Shown here piece by piece: positions 48,888-57,297 of a stretch of 63,892 nucleotides of DNA (positions are counted from its first letter, which is position 1; each line of letters begins with the position of its first letter). The stretch lies in contig JAISCT010000059.1 in the NCBI GenBank assembly GCA_031265355.1, positions 1 to 63,892 of the forward strand. Reading direction: 5' to 3'. The position numbers and the translations under genes were made by a program. A model generated the notes under the pieces. That model was not told the DNA's origin, ran no database searches, and saw only the letters and a list, made by a program, of their open reading frames with translations. Source of the DNA: Oscillospiraceae bacterium (GTDB lineage Bacteria; Bacillota; Clostridia; Oscillospirales; UBA929).

Positions 48888-50063
48888 ATGGAGGACATTC
48901 GGGAAAAAGCGATGGCCTGTCACCGCGCGTGGGCGGGCAAGTTGGAGATCGCTCCCCGCGCGGCGGTGGATACCCGCGCGGCGCTGTCCCTGGCGTATAC
49001 GCCGGGGGTGGCGGAACCTTGTCTGGCGATCCGGGACGACGCCGCGCTGAGTTTCACACTGACTCGCCGGTGGAATCTGGTGGCCGTTGTCACGGATGGG
49101 ACGGCGGTGCTCGGTTTGGGAGACATCGGCCCGGAGGCCGGGATGCCGGTCATGGAGGGGAAGTGCGTTCTCTTTAAAGCCTTCGGCGGTATAGACGCCT
49201 TCCCGTTGTGTATCCGCTCCCGCGACGTGGACACCATTGTCGACACGGTGGCGCTGTTGGCCGGTTCCTTCGGCGGGATCAACCTGGAGGACATCTCGGC
49301 GCCGCGTTGTTTTGCCATTGAGCGAAAACTGAAAGAGAGGCTCGATATCCCCGTTTTCCATGACGATCAGCACGGCACGGCGGTGGTCACGGCGGCCGCG
49401 CTGCTGGGCGCCATGCGGCTGCTCAAGCGGCGTCTCGCGGACCAGACGGTCGTCATCTGCGGCGTGGGCGCCGCGGGTGTGGCTGTGGCGCGGCTGCTGC
49501 TCCGGATGGGTGTGGGGGAGATCGTCCTGTGTGACCGGCAGGGTGCCGTCTACGAGGGCCGCGACGGGCTGAACGAGGAGAAGCAGGCGATGGCCCGGCT
49601 AACAAACCGGTCCCGTCGGGCGGGGTCTCTGGCCGACGCGCTGTGCGGCGCCGACGTATTCATCGGGGTGTCCGGGCCCGGTCTTGTCACAGCGGAGATG
49701 GTGCGCGCCATGAATCCGGCGCCGGTCGTCTTTGCTATGTCCAACCCGACGCCCGAGATCTGGCCGGAGGAGGCTTTGACGGCGGGGGCTTCGGTGATCG
49801 GTACGGGCCGTTCGGATTTTCCGAACCAGATCAACAATGTGCTGGCGTTCCCTGGCATCTTCCGGGGGGCGCTGGATGTGCGCGCCTCCGACATCAACGA
49901 CGAGATGAAGTTGGCCGCCGCACGGGCCATTGCCGGACTCATCGACGACGGTGAGATTGCGGCCGACTGCATCATTCCCACCGCCTTCGACCCGAGAGTG
50001 GGACCCGCTGTGGCCGCCGCCGTGGCCGCCGCCGCCCGTGTCTCCGGAGTGGCGCGGAAGTAA
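48888..50063 (+). CDS. NAD-dependent malic enzyme (oxaloacetate-decarboxylating)
   Basis: 391 residues from ATG 48888 (TTG 48882 is an alternative). AYTPGVAEPCLAIRDD-like motif (LAYTPGVAEPCLAIRDDAAL), GDIGPEAGMPVMEGKCVLFK, INLEDISAPRCFAIERKLKE, VFHDDQHGTAVVTAAALLGA and the nucleotide fold VVICGVGAAGVAVARLLLRM. Converts malate to pyruvate, CO2 and NADH. Short bacterial form, without phosphotransacetylase domain. Confidence 0.95.
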   Translation: MEDIREKAMACHRAWAGKLEIAPRAAVDTRAALSLAYTPGVAEPCLAIRDDAALSFTLTRRWNLVAVVTDGTAVLGLGDIGPEAGMPVMEGKCVLFKAFGGIDAFPLCIRSRDVDTIVDTVALLAGSFGGINLEDISAPRCFAIERKLKERLDIPVFHDDQHGTAVVTAAALLGAMRLLKRRLADQTVVICGVGAAGVAVARLLLRMGVGEIVLCDRQGAVYEGRDGLNEEKQAMARLTNRSRRAGSLADALCGADVFIGVSGPGLVTAEMVRAMNPAPVVFAMSNPTPEIWPEEALTAGASVIGTGRSDFPNQINNVLAFPGIFRGALDVRASDINDEMKLAAARAIAGLIDDGEIAADCIIPTAFDPRVGPAVAAAVAAAARVSGVARK

Positions 50064-50119
50064 ATCCCGGCGCGCCGCCGGCCGCCAGCTGCGGCGAACT
50101 GAAAACAGGAGCGTAGTGT

Positions 50120-51061
50120 ATGCCCGATTGTGATTTTTATCTGGTGAACCGCCGCGTTTTGAACGACCCGGAGGAATATGTCGAGACATGCGACCGACAG
50201 TTTGAGCGGCGTGTCAAGACGGCGGCGGGCCGCATTGCCGACCATCTGGGGGAGAGCCCCATTGTGTTGTTGTCCGGACCGTCCGGGTCCGGCAAGACGA
50301 CGACCGCGAAGCTTTTGGAGCGAGATCTGCGCGAAAAGGGCGTGCTGACGCACGTCATCTCCCTCGACAATTATTACCGCACCGTGGAGCTCGCCACCCA
50401 CCCCCGGGACGAGGAGGGCGGCGTGGATTTTGAGGCGCCCGAATGTCTGGACATTTCGCTGCTCACGCAGCATTTCTCCGACCTGGCCGAGGGGCGGGAG
50501 ATTCTGGTACCCAAATTCGACTTTCCTAAACAGGTCCGGGATGAGAGCCGCGCGGTTCCGCTCCGGCTGGGGCCGCACGACGTGGCCATTTTTGAGGGCA
50601 TCCACGCACTGAATCCGATGCTCTCCGGACCGATCGGCGCACAGGCGCAGAAGCTGTATGTCAGTGCCCGGTCCAATATCGTGCGGGACGGGCAGATCTA
50701 CTTCAAGGGGACCTGGGTGCGCCTGATCCGCCGCCTGATCCGGGATGAGAAATTCAGAGGCGCGCAGTCCGCGTATACGATGTCGCTCTGGGCCAATGTG
50801 CGCCGCGGGGAGAAAAAATACATCTCTCCGTTCAAAGACGGCGCCGACATCGTGATCGATTCCTCTCTGCCTTACGAGGTCTGCGCGCTGAAACCCTTTG
50901 CGCTGCCGTTAACGGCGCAGGTGCCGGAGGGGTGCCAGCGGCGCGCGGAGCTGCTGGACATTCATCCGCGTCTGCGTCTTTTCGCCGAGCTCGACGCGCA
51001 CCTGCTGGCGCACGATTCTCTGCTGCGCGAATTCATCGGCGGCGGGACGATCCAATATTGA
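50120..51061 (+). CDS. Uridine kinase/phosphoribulokinase-family P-loop kinase
   Basis: 313 residues; AACAGGAGC upstream. Short N-terminal part, then Walker A LLSGPSGSGKTTTAKLLERD at about residue 50, SLDNYYRTVELATHPRDEEG (substrate-binding), GVDFEAPECLDISLLTQHFS, and IFEGIHALNPML. Typical of Firmicutes uridine-kinase-like proteins linked to tRNA or nucleoside metabolism. It lies in line with purine nucleoside phosphorylase, consistent with nucleoside salvage. Confidence 0.88.
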   Translation: MPDCDFYLVNRRVLNDPEEYVETCDRQFERRVKTAAGRIADHLGESPIVLLSGPSGSGKTTTAKLLERDLREKGVLTHVISLDNYYRTVELATHPRDEEGGVDFEAPECLDISLLTQHFSDLAEGREILVPKFDFPKQVRDESRAVPLRLGPHDVAIFEGIHALNPMLSGPIGAQAQKLYVSARSNIVRDGQIYFKGTWVRLIRRLIRDEKFRGAQSAYTMSLWANVRRGEKKYISPFKDGADIVIDSSLPYEVCALKPFALPLTAQVPEGCQRRAELLDIHPRLRLFAELDAHLLAHDSLLREFIGGGTIQY

Positions 51062-51084
51062 AATATGACAAGGAGGCGAAACGC

Positions 51085-51504
51085 ATGGACCCAAAGGTGA
51101 AGGAACTTCTGGACAGGATCCGGGAGACGGCCTCCACAGCGGGCGGGGTTGCCTACTACGGGCTGGACGTCGCCGGCAAGAAGGCCGGAGAGGTTTGGGA
51201 TGTCACAAAGCTCAGATGGAAGCGGACTGACTTGAAGGCGGACGTGTACCGGCTCTACCGCGAAGTCGGTGAGATCGTCTATGCCGCGCACGCAGATCCC
51301 GACGCGTCCACGGACAAGCTGGATGGTCTCTTGGCGACGCTGGATGAGAAACATGGGACCATTGAGGATCTGACGCGGCAAATCGAGGAAAGGCGGCAGA
51401 CTCGCGTCTGCCCCAATCGGGACTGCGCCGCCGCCGCCGCGCCTGGGGATGTCTTCTGCCGGCGCTGCGGGAGGTCGCTGCGCGCGGACAAGGAGGAGGT
51501 CTGA
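51085..51504 (+). CDS. Zinc-ribbon helical protein
   Basis: 139 residues from ATG 51085; AAGGAGGCG at 51070-51078. Long helices (KVKELLDRIRETASTAGGVA and YRLYREVGEIVYAAHADPDA) are followed by CPNRDCAAAAAPGDVFCRRC, a C-terminal zinc ribbon. Small proteins of this type are frequent in Clostridia; the role is not known. Its stop overlaps the next start (TGATG). Confidence 0.75.
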   Translation: MDPKVKELLDRIRETASTAGGVAYYGLDVAGKKAGEVWDVTKLRWKRTDLKADVYRLYREVGEIVYAAHADPDASTDKLDGLLATLDEKHGTIEDLTRQIEERRQTRVCPNRDCAAAAAPGDVFCRRCGRSLRADKEEV

Positions 51505-52421
51505 TGGTCCCGCGGGACTGCGAGGACGCTCTGCTTTTTCTGCGCGCGCGGTTGTGCGGATTTACGCCCGAGGTGTTGCTGATTTTGGGTTCCGGTCTCG
51601 GGTCCTTGGCCGACGAGCTCGCGGCGCCGATTGACGATGTGACAAGCGCAGCGTGTGCGGCCGACAGTGGGAAATCGAGGGGATCTGACGGCGGGGGACG
51701 GCCGGTGTTCGTACCCTACGGGGAGATCCCGGGGTGGCCGGCGTCTACGGCTCCCGGTCACGCGGGGCGCCTGGTGTTCGGTCTGCTGGCCGGCCGCCGC
51801 GTGATGGTCATGCAGGGGCGGTTGCACCATTACGAGGGCCATGAGATGGCTGTGATCGCCCGGCCGGTCTATTTGGCCGCCGCTCTGGGTGCGCGCGTGT
51901 TGTGTGTCACCAATGCGGCGGGCGCCGTCAACGCCGGGTGGGCGAAGGGCGACATCATGCTCATCTCGGACCACATCCGGCTCTTCGGCGACAGTCCGCT
52001 GCGCGGGGAGAATCCTCCGTCGCTGGCGCGTTTTCCGGATATGTCCGACGTCTACACGCCGTCACTGCGGGCCGTGGCTCGCGAGGCTGCGCGCACACTG
52101 GGGCTGACGCTGCGCGAGGGTGTGTACATGTTTTTCCCGGGTCCCCAGTACGAGACGCCGGCCGAAATCCGGGCCGCGCGGGCGCTGGGCGCGGACGCCG
52201 TCGGCATGTCGACCGTGCCGGAGGTCATCGCCGCGCGCCACGCTGGTCTTTCGGTGCTCGGTCTCTCACTGCTCTCGAACATGGCCGCCGGTCTCCAAAC
52301 TGCTCCGCTGGATGGCGCCGAGGTCCTGCAGGCCGGAGAGGAGAGAGGGGCGGTCTTTTCCGCACTCGTGCGGCGCTGTCTCGAGAGACTGCCTGAGGCG
52401 CCGCCCTGCGTCGCCCTGTAG
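51504..52421 (+). CDS. Purine nucleoside phosphorylase
   Basis: 305 residues. LILGSGLGSLADELAAPIDD (phosphate site), STAPGHAGRLVFGLLAGRRV, VMQGRLHHYEGHEMAVIARP, VTNAAGAVNAGWAKGDIMLI and YMFFPGPQYETPAEIRAARA are the conserved blocks of trimeric PNP. An extra stretch of about 25 residues (TSAACAADSGKSRGSDGGGR) lies between the phosphate site and the first substrate loop. Splits inosine or guanosine with phosphate. Confidence 0.95.
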   Translation: MVPRDCEDALLFLRARLCGFTPEVLLILGSGLGSLADELAAPIDDVTSAACAADSGKSRGSDGGGRPVFVPYGEIPGWPASTAPGHAGRLVFGLLAGRRVMVMQGRLHHYEGHEMAVIARPVYLAAALGARVLCVTNAAGAVNAGWAKGDIMLISDHIRLFGDSPLRGENPPSLARFPDMSDVYTPSLRAVAREAARTLGLTLREGVYMFFPGPQYETPAEIRAARALGADAVGMSTVPEVIAARHAGLSVLGLSLLSNMAAGLQTAPLDGAEVLQAGEERGAVFSALVRRCLERLPEAPPCVAL

Positions 52422-52435
52422 AAACCGGATCAAAT

Positions 52436-52472
52436 AAAAATGCGGGCGCGCCAACATAGCGCGCCCATTTTT
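52436..52472. terminator. Terminator after purine nucleoside phosphorylase
   Basis: GGGCGCGC (52444-52451), 7-base loop, GCGCGCCC (52459-52466), then ATTTTTC; an A-run in front serves the opposite strand. Confidence 0.85.
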
Positions 52473-52522
52473 CTGTGCTTCCGGCGACTGCTTCGCAGTG
52501 TTACTAGAGAGGCCCGGGGGTC

Positions 52523-52753
52523 TCAGTCCGCGTTTTCGCCGATGCCCTGGATCTTCCGGTGAAATTCCGGATCCTCACACACGACGAGGATGGGTTTTGT
52601 GAAGTCCAACGCGTACATACCGATGTAACTTCTGGCGTCGATGACCCGGCTGCTGTCCAGTGAGTGGAGCGCCACGTCGTGACTTGTCTCCAGCGCGAGG
52701 CGCTGAATCTCCTGCAATTCGTTGATGTAGCGAATGAATTTCTTTGAAACCAT
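52523..52753 (-). CDS. HPr-like protein without the phosphorylated histidine
   Basis: 76 residues from ATG at 52753; AACAGGAGGG upstream. IRYINELQEIQRLALETSHD, then DSSRVIDARSYIGMYALDFT follow the HPr fold (the VDARS-x-LG motif around Ser46 is kept as VIDARSYIGM). The N-terminal active-site His of HPr is absent, so it cannot carry PTS phosphate; it may be a regulator like Crh. On the strand opposite spoIIE. Confidence 0.7.
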   Translation of the reverse strand: MVSKKFIRYINELQEIQRLALETSHDVALHSLDSSRVIDARSYIGMYALDFTKPILVVCEDPEFHRKIQGIGENAD

Positions 52754-52916
52754 TTGGATCCCTCCTGTTTCGTTGTCAGTAGATAGTATATCACGGTCTT
52801 TGGAAAAAAGAAAGAAAAATCCTGTCACCCTTTTCCCGCCCGCTTTTCCCGACGGCTTTTCCCCACCGCATCCCGTAGAATACCAAGTATCACCAATTGA
52901 TGCGAGGGGGGTTCCT

Positions 52917-55295
52917 ATGCACAGGGGAGGACTGCGGGTGTGGGCCAAACAGAGCGGAATAAACCAGATGCGGCTGCTGACCCGACCGGGGATCTATCCG
53001 GGGCTGCGCCGCGCCGCGCAATTGCTGCTCCGGTTTGTGATGGGGTATCTGTTGGCCAGAGCGGAGATATTCTCCGGGCGCGCGCCGTTCGGCGTCGGAT
53101 TTGTGGCGGCCGGCGGCGTGAGTACGACGGGTTTTTTCGGTTTTGTAGGCGCGCTGTGCGGCTACGCCGGCATGCCGGATCTCTCAGACGGTCTCCAATA
53201 TGCGGCCGCCGCCATTCTGGTCTTCGCCGCCGGTTTTGTTTTTCAGGATGTCGGTGCGGCGCGAGGGCCGATGTTCATGCCGCTGGTCACGGCGGCGACC
53301 GGGGGCTTTGTGGGCGTCGTCTTCGTGGCGGCCGACGGCTTTCCGCTCACGGGCGTGCTGCTCTATATCTCCGAAGTCGCTCTGATGACGGGCGCCGCCT
53401 ATTTTTTCCGCGCCGTCTTGAAGCCTGCCTCGGCCGACGGCGCGGCGGAAAGTCCGCCGCTCGGTGTGCGCCGACTGGTCAGTTTGCTCATCCTCATCTC
53501 CTGCCTGTTTCTGTCACTGTCGCGGCTCGTACTTTTCGGCGGTCTGTCGCCGGCACGCTGTGCCGCCATGCTGCTCGTGCTGCTGCTGTCGCGTCGCGGC
53601 GGGGTGGGCGCGGGCAGCGCCTCCGGGCTGTCCGTCGGGCTCGCGCTGGATCTTTCCGCCGGCGCGCCCTTTTATGCCGCGGCCTACGGTCTCACGGGCC
53701 TGATCGCCGGTGTCTTTCAGGGGGCGGGCAAGCCGGTCTGCGCCGGCCTTGGTGTGCTGGTCACGGCCATCACGGCGCAGTGGGCACAGGAGGAGTCCAT
53801 GCGCCTGTTTGTGGTGTGCGAAGCTGTGGTGGCCGCCGCAGCCTTTTTGCTGATCCCGGACGACGCCCTGCCGTTTTTGCGCTTTGGCGCGCCGCGGCGG
53901 GCGGCTGGGGCGGAGGAGGGGCACCTGCGCGATGCCGTGCGGCAGCGTCTGCGCGGCGCGGCAGCCTCTTTTCGGTCGCTCTATGAGGCGCTGACGGGAT
54001 ATTTTGCGCAGACCGGGCACAGCAACGACGAGGACATCGCCACGGTCTTCGACAGAACGACCGATCGCGTCTGCCGAAAGTGCGCGCTGGCGGCCGTGTG
54101 TTGGGACGAGGAGTCCCTTGCGACCTTCCACGCACTCAGCGACACGGCGGCGGCCATGTTGGCGCGCGGCGCGCTGGAGCCGTCGGACTTCCCAACATAT
54201 TTTTCCGCCCGTTGTCTCAACTTTGCTCGGTTCGTCAGCGTGGGCAATGAGGAACTGACGGCCCTCATGTACCGGCGGCAGTTTAAGGCCAAACTCCGGG
54301 AGAACCGCACTCAGCTTTGCCGCCAGTATGCCGAATTGGCGCAGGTCCTGCAATGGATGGCCGAGGAGGTGACGACCGCGCCGGTCTACGACTGTGAAGC
54401 GGAAAAACGTCTCGCGCGCTATCTGCGGTCGGCGGGGACGGAGGGGCGCGTGACAGTGTCCCTCGACGTCGCGCGCCGCACGCGGGTGGAGATCGTCGGG
54501 GAGAACCTGTCGGTGCTCTCGGAGAGCCGCCGGGAGACCGTACAGACGTTCTCGACACTGTTGGGTGTGCCTTTGGGGCCGCTGGAGCAGGAGCGGGGCG
54601 TTTTCGGCGAGCGTATTGTCCTCATGGAGCTGGAGCCTCTGACGGTCGTCGTCGGCACGGCGGCCCGCCAAAAGGAGGGACAGACCGTGAGCGGTGACAG
54701 CGGCGCCCACTTCAAGACGGACGACGGGATCTTCTACCTGCTGCTCTCGGACGGCATGGGCAGCGGACAGGCGGCCTCAGTGGATTCGAGGCAGGCGGTG
54801 CGGCTCCTCGAACGCTTTCTGCGGGCCGGCATCCCGCCGGAGAATGCGTTAGACACGCTCAACTCGGCGCTGGTACTCCGGGGCGAACAGCGGATCGGAT
54901 TTGTGACTGTGGACCTGGTGGCGCTGAACCTCTTGAGCGGGGAAGTCGCGTTTTACAAATACGGCGCGGCTCCCTCTTATCTCAAGTGCGGACGGAAGAT
55001 CACCCGCGTCGTGAACGGCGCGCTGCCCGTGGGGCTCTCGGCGGGCGGGTCGGTCCCGGCGTTGGATGTCACACGCCTGCGGGTCGGTCCCGGCGCGGTG
55101 CTTCTGCTGGCCAGCGACGGCGTGGCCGATCCGGAGGCGGACGAGTGGCTGCGCCGGCTTCTGGCCGGTCACGGCGACGGCAGCCCGCGCGAATTGGCCG
55201 GGCAGGTGCTGGAGGCCGGCGCGCGGGAGCGGGGCCGGGCGGACGACATGACGGTGATGGTCCTGCGTGTGGAGCGCCGGCGCGGCAAAAGTTGA
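52917..55295 (+). CDS. spoIIE: Stage II sporulation protein E
   Basis: 792 residues from ATG 52917, with GAGGGGGG at 52902-52909. About ten N-terminal membrane helices (LARAEIFSGRAPFGVGFVAA onward), a central regulatory region with a Cys cluster (CRKCALAAVCWDE), and a PP2C-type phosphatase at about 570-790: FYLLLSDGMGSGQAASVDSR, GFVTVDLVALNLLSGEVAFY, SDGVADPEAD and RADDMTVMVLRV. It dephosphorylates SpoIIAA to activate sigma-F in the forespore. Proof that the host has the sporulation pathway. Confidence 0.95.
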   Translation: MHRGGLRVWAKQSGINQMRLLTRPGIYPGLRRAAQLLLRFVMGYLLARAEIFSGRAPFGVGFVAAGGVSTTGFFGFVGALCGYAGMPDLSDGLQYAAAAILVFAAGFVFQDVGAARGPMFMPLVTAATGGFVGVVFVAADGFPLTGVLLYISEVALMTGAAYFFRAVLKPASADGAAESPPLGVRRLVSLLILISCLFLSLSRLVLFGGLSPARCAAMLLVLLLSRRGGVGAGSASGLSVGLALDLSAGAPFYAAAYGLTGLIAGVFQGAGKPVCAGLGVLVTAITAQWAQEESMRLFVVCEAVVAAAAFLLIPDDALPFLRFGAPRRAAGAEEGHLRDAVRQRLRGAAASFRSLYEALTGYFAQTGHSNDEDIATVFDRTTDRVCRKCALAAVCWDEESLATFHALSDTAAAMLARGALEPSDFPTYFSARCLNFARFVSVGNEELTALMYRRQFKAKLRENRTQLCRQYAELAQVLQWMAEEVTTAPVYDCEAEKRLARYLRSAGTEGRVTVSLDVARRTRVEIVGENLSVLSESRRETVQTFSTLLGVPLGPLEQERGVFGERIVLMELEPLTVVVGTAARQKEGQTVSGDSGAHFKTDDGIFYLLLSDGMGSGQAASVDSRQAVRLLERFLRAGIPPENALDTLNSALVLRGEQRIGFVTVDLVALNLLSGEVAFYKYGAAPSYLKCGRKITRVVNGALPVGLSAGGSVPALDVTRLRVGPGAVLLLASDGVADPEADEWLRRLLAGHGDGSPRELAGQVLEAGARERGRADDMTVMVLRVERRRGKS

Positions 55296-55320
55296 TCTTT
55301 GCTAGAAGAGGGAGTATAAT
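55292..55320 (+). promoter_or_regulatory. Promoter of the glycosyltransferase gene
   Basis: TTGATC (55292-55297), 17 bases, TATAAT (55315-55320), overlapping the spoIIE stop codon. Leaves a leader of about 75 bases. Confidence 0.6.
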
Positions 55321-55402
55321 CATGATAATCGCGTCATGATAACCGCGCCCGGCCGCGCGTCCCCGGAGCAATCCAGGAAAATTTTACCGTTTTGGGTGGT
55401 GT

Positions 55403-56608
55403 GTGGGCTTGGTCATCGGCCAGTATATTGACAGCTTTCTCCCTGCGATCGACGGCGTCATCCATGTGGTCCGCAATTACGCACAGATCTTGAACGAGAC
55501 GGGTGACACCTGCTATGTGGTGGCGCCGGCCACGCCGGGGTATGTGGACAGGGAGCCTTTCGAGGTCATTCGGTTCCGATCCGTCCGGGTGACGCGGACC
55601 CGCCGGCTGTACCGGGCCGGCGTGCCTTCGCTGGACATTCGCTACCGGCAGCAAAGCAAAGGGCTCCGGCCCGACATCGTGCACGCCCACACCCCCTTCG
55701 GCTGCGGGCTGGATGCGTTGCGCATCGCGGGGGAGATGAACATCCCGCTGGTCGCCACATTTCACTCCAAGTACTACGACGACTTTCGCCAAGTGACGGG
55801 GAGTGACTCTTTGGCGAGGCTCGGCGTTCGGTATGTCGTCTGGTTTCTGCGCCGGGTGGATTATGTTTGGACGGTCAATGATGTCACGGTGGAGACGCTC
55901 CGCGCGTATGGCTACCGAGGGCCTGTCGAGGTGATGCCAAACGGCGTGGACGCTTTCAAGCCGCCGGATGCGGAGATGCTGATCCGCCGGACCCGGCGGG
56001 ACTTCCGTCTGGATGCCGGGGCCACCTTCCTCTTTGTGGGGCAGCTTATCCGGCAGAAGAACGTATACCTCATTGTCGAGGCGCTGGCGCTGTTGAAGCA
56101 GGTGTACGGTGATTTTCGAATGGTGTTTGTGGGCGAGGGCAACGCACGGGCGGCGCTGGAGACGCTGTGTCGAGAGCTGGGTCTCTCGGAGCGTGTGACC
56201 TTCACGGGGAATATCTATGACAGAGAAGCGCTGCGGGGCCTGTATCTCGCTGCGGATCTCTTTCTGTTTCCCTCCCTGTATGACACCGCCGCGCTGGTCG
56301 TGCGCGAGAGCGCCGCCATGGAGACGCCCTCGCTGCTCATCGAGGGCAGTCATTCGGCGCAGGGGGTGACGGACGGAGACAACGGCTATCTGTGCCAGGA
56401 GTCGGCCACGTCGCTGTGCGAAAAGATTTTGGAAATCCTCGCCGACCGAGCGGCGCTGGCCCGGGTGTCCCGGCGCGCCCTAGAGACCCTGCCCGAGAGC
56501 TGGAAGGACATCGTCGGCCGGGTGCGCGAGAGATATACCGATATCATCGAGTGTCGCCGGGACCGCCCCAAACAGGCGTCCGATCGGGGCGCAATCGGGC
56601 GCCTGTAG
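55403..56608 (+). CDS. Glycosyltransferase family 4
   Basis: 401 residues from GTG 55403. N-lobe GQYIDSFLPAIDGVIHVVRN and IVHAHTPFGCGLDALRIAGE; C-lobe VEVMPNGVDAFKPPDAEMLI, FLFVGQLIRQKNVYLIVEAL and the nucleotide-sugar motif FLFPSLYDTAALVVRESAAM (E-x7-E). Similar to glycolipid or teichoic/diglucosyl-diacylglycerol synthases of Firmicutes. Cytoplasmic, membrane-associated. Confidence 0.9.
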   Translation: MGLVIGQYIDSFLPAIDGVIHVVRNYAQILNETGDTCYVVAPATPGYVDREPFEVIRFRSVRVTRTRRLYRAGVPSLDIRYRQQSKGLRPDIVHAHTPFGCGLDALRIAGEMNIPLVATFHSKYYDDFRQVTGSDSLARLGVRYVVWFLRRVDYVWTVNDVTVETLRAYGYRGPVEVMPNGVDAFKPPDAEMLIRRTRRDFRLDAGATFLFVGQLIRQKNVYLIVEALALLKQVYGDFRMVFVGEGNARAALETLCRELGLSERVTFTGNIYDREALRGLYLAADLFLFPSLYDTAALVVRESAAMETPSLLIEGSHSAQGVTDGDNGYLCQESATSLCEKILEILADRAALARVSRRALETLPESWKDIVGRVRERYTDIIECRRDRPKQASDRGAIGRL

Positions 56609-56702
56609 GGCGACGTTTTGCCGCACACCCAATGTACCGACATAATATAGAAAACATTGGAAATCTTAGGGGCGGCCGCGCGAGGAGGTTTTGAGGGGGC
56701 GC

Positions 56703-57233
56703 ATGGAACTGATCACAAGCCGATTGTCGCTACAGCCGTTGTCACAGAGGCGCATGGCCGACGCTCTCCGCACGGGGGACCCGTGCGTGTGTCTTGGTCT
56801 GCCCGCCGACAAGCTGACGTGGGAACAGAAACAGATGTACCGCCGGGTCTACATGGCCAAGCTGCAGATCGGTCTGCGGGCGCCGGATGCGTGGCTGTTG
56901 TGCACATCCTGGCAGATGGTTTGCCGCCGGACGGGTGAACTGGTGGGGGAAGCCGGGTTCAAAGGCCCCCCGAAGTGGGGGGAGCTTGAGATTGGATACA
57001 GCACCCGCGCCGCCCATCGCAACCGGGGCTATATGACGGAGGCGGTGCAGGCGTTGTGCCGGTATGCGTTCCAGCAGACGGTCCGTCGGGTGGAGTATGT
57101 CGTGGCCACCACGCGGCCGGACAACGCGCCGTCGCACCGCGTGCTAATCAAAAACGGTTTTCGGCGAGCGGGGGAACGAAACGGTCTGTTTCTCTGGAAA
57201 TTGCCGGGTCCGAATGCCCCGGAGGTGGTCTGA
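56703..57233 (+). CDS. GNAT-family N-acetyltransferase
   Basis: 176 residues from ATG 56703; TTG 56691 with GAGGAGG close by is possible. ELITSRLSLQPLSQRRMADA opens like RimJ-type enzymes; EIGYSTRAAHRNRGYMTEAV holds the acetyl-CoA-binding R-x-x-G-x-M/A loop; RPDNAPSHRVLIKNGFRRAG is the C-terminal signature. Substrate unknown. Confidence 0.85.
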   Translation: MELITSRLSLQPLSQRRMADALRTGDPCVCLGLPADKLTWEQKQMYRRVYMAKLQIGLRAPDAWLLCTSWQMVCRRTGELVGEAGFKGPPKWGELEIGYSTRAAHRNRGYMTEAVQALCRYAFQQTVRRVEYVVATTRPDNAPSHRVLIKNGFRRAGERNGLFLWKLPGPNAPEVV

Positions 57234-57242
57234 CGCGCCCAG

Positions 57243-57271
57243 TTGACAAACCTCTCCGACTGGTTCATAAT
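57243..57271 (+). promoter_or_regulatory. Promoter of the amidohydrolase gene
   Basis: TTGACA (57243-57248), 17 bases, CATAAT (57266-57271), with the ribosome-binding site AAGGGAGGGG at 57282-57291. Confidence 0.7.
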
Positions 57272-57297
57272 GTAGAACTGCAAGGGAGGGGACGGGT

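Noticed and set aside
53514..54710. Long leftward open frame opposite spoIIE
   Set aside because: Antisense frames are long because of GC-rich third positions; no start site or family pattern.
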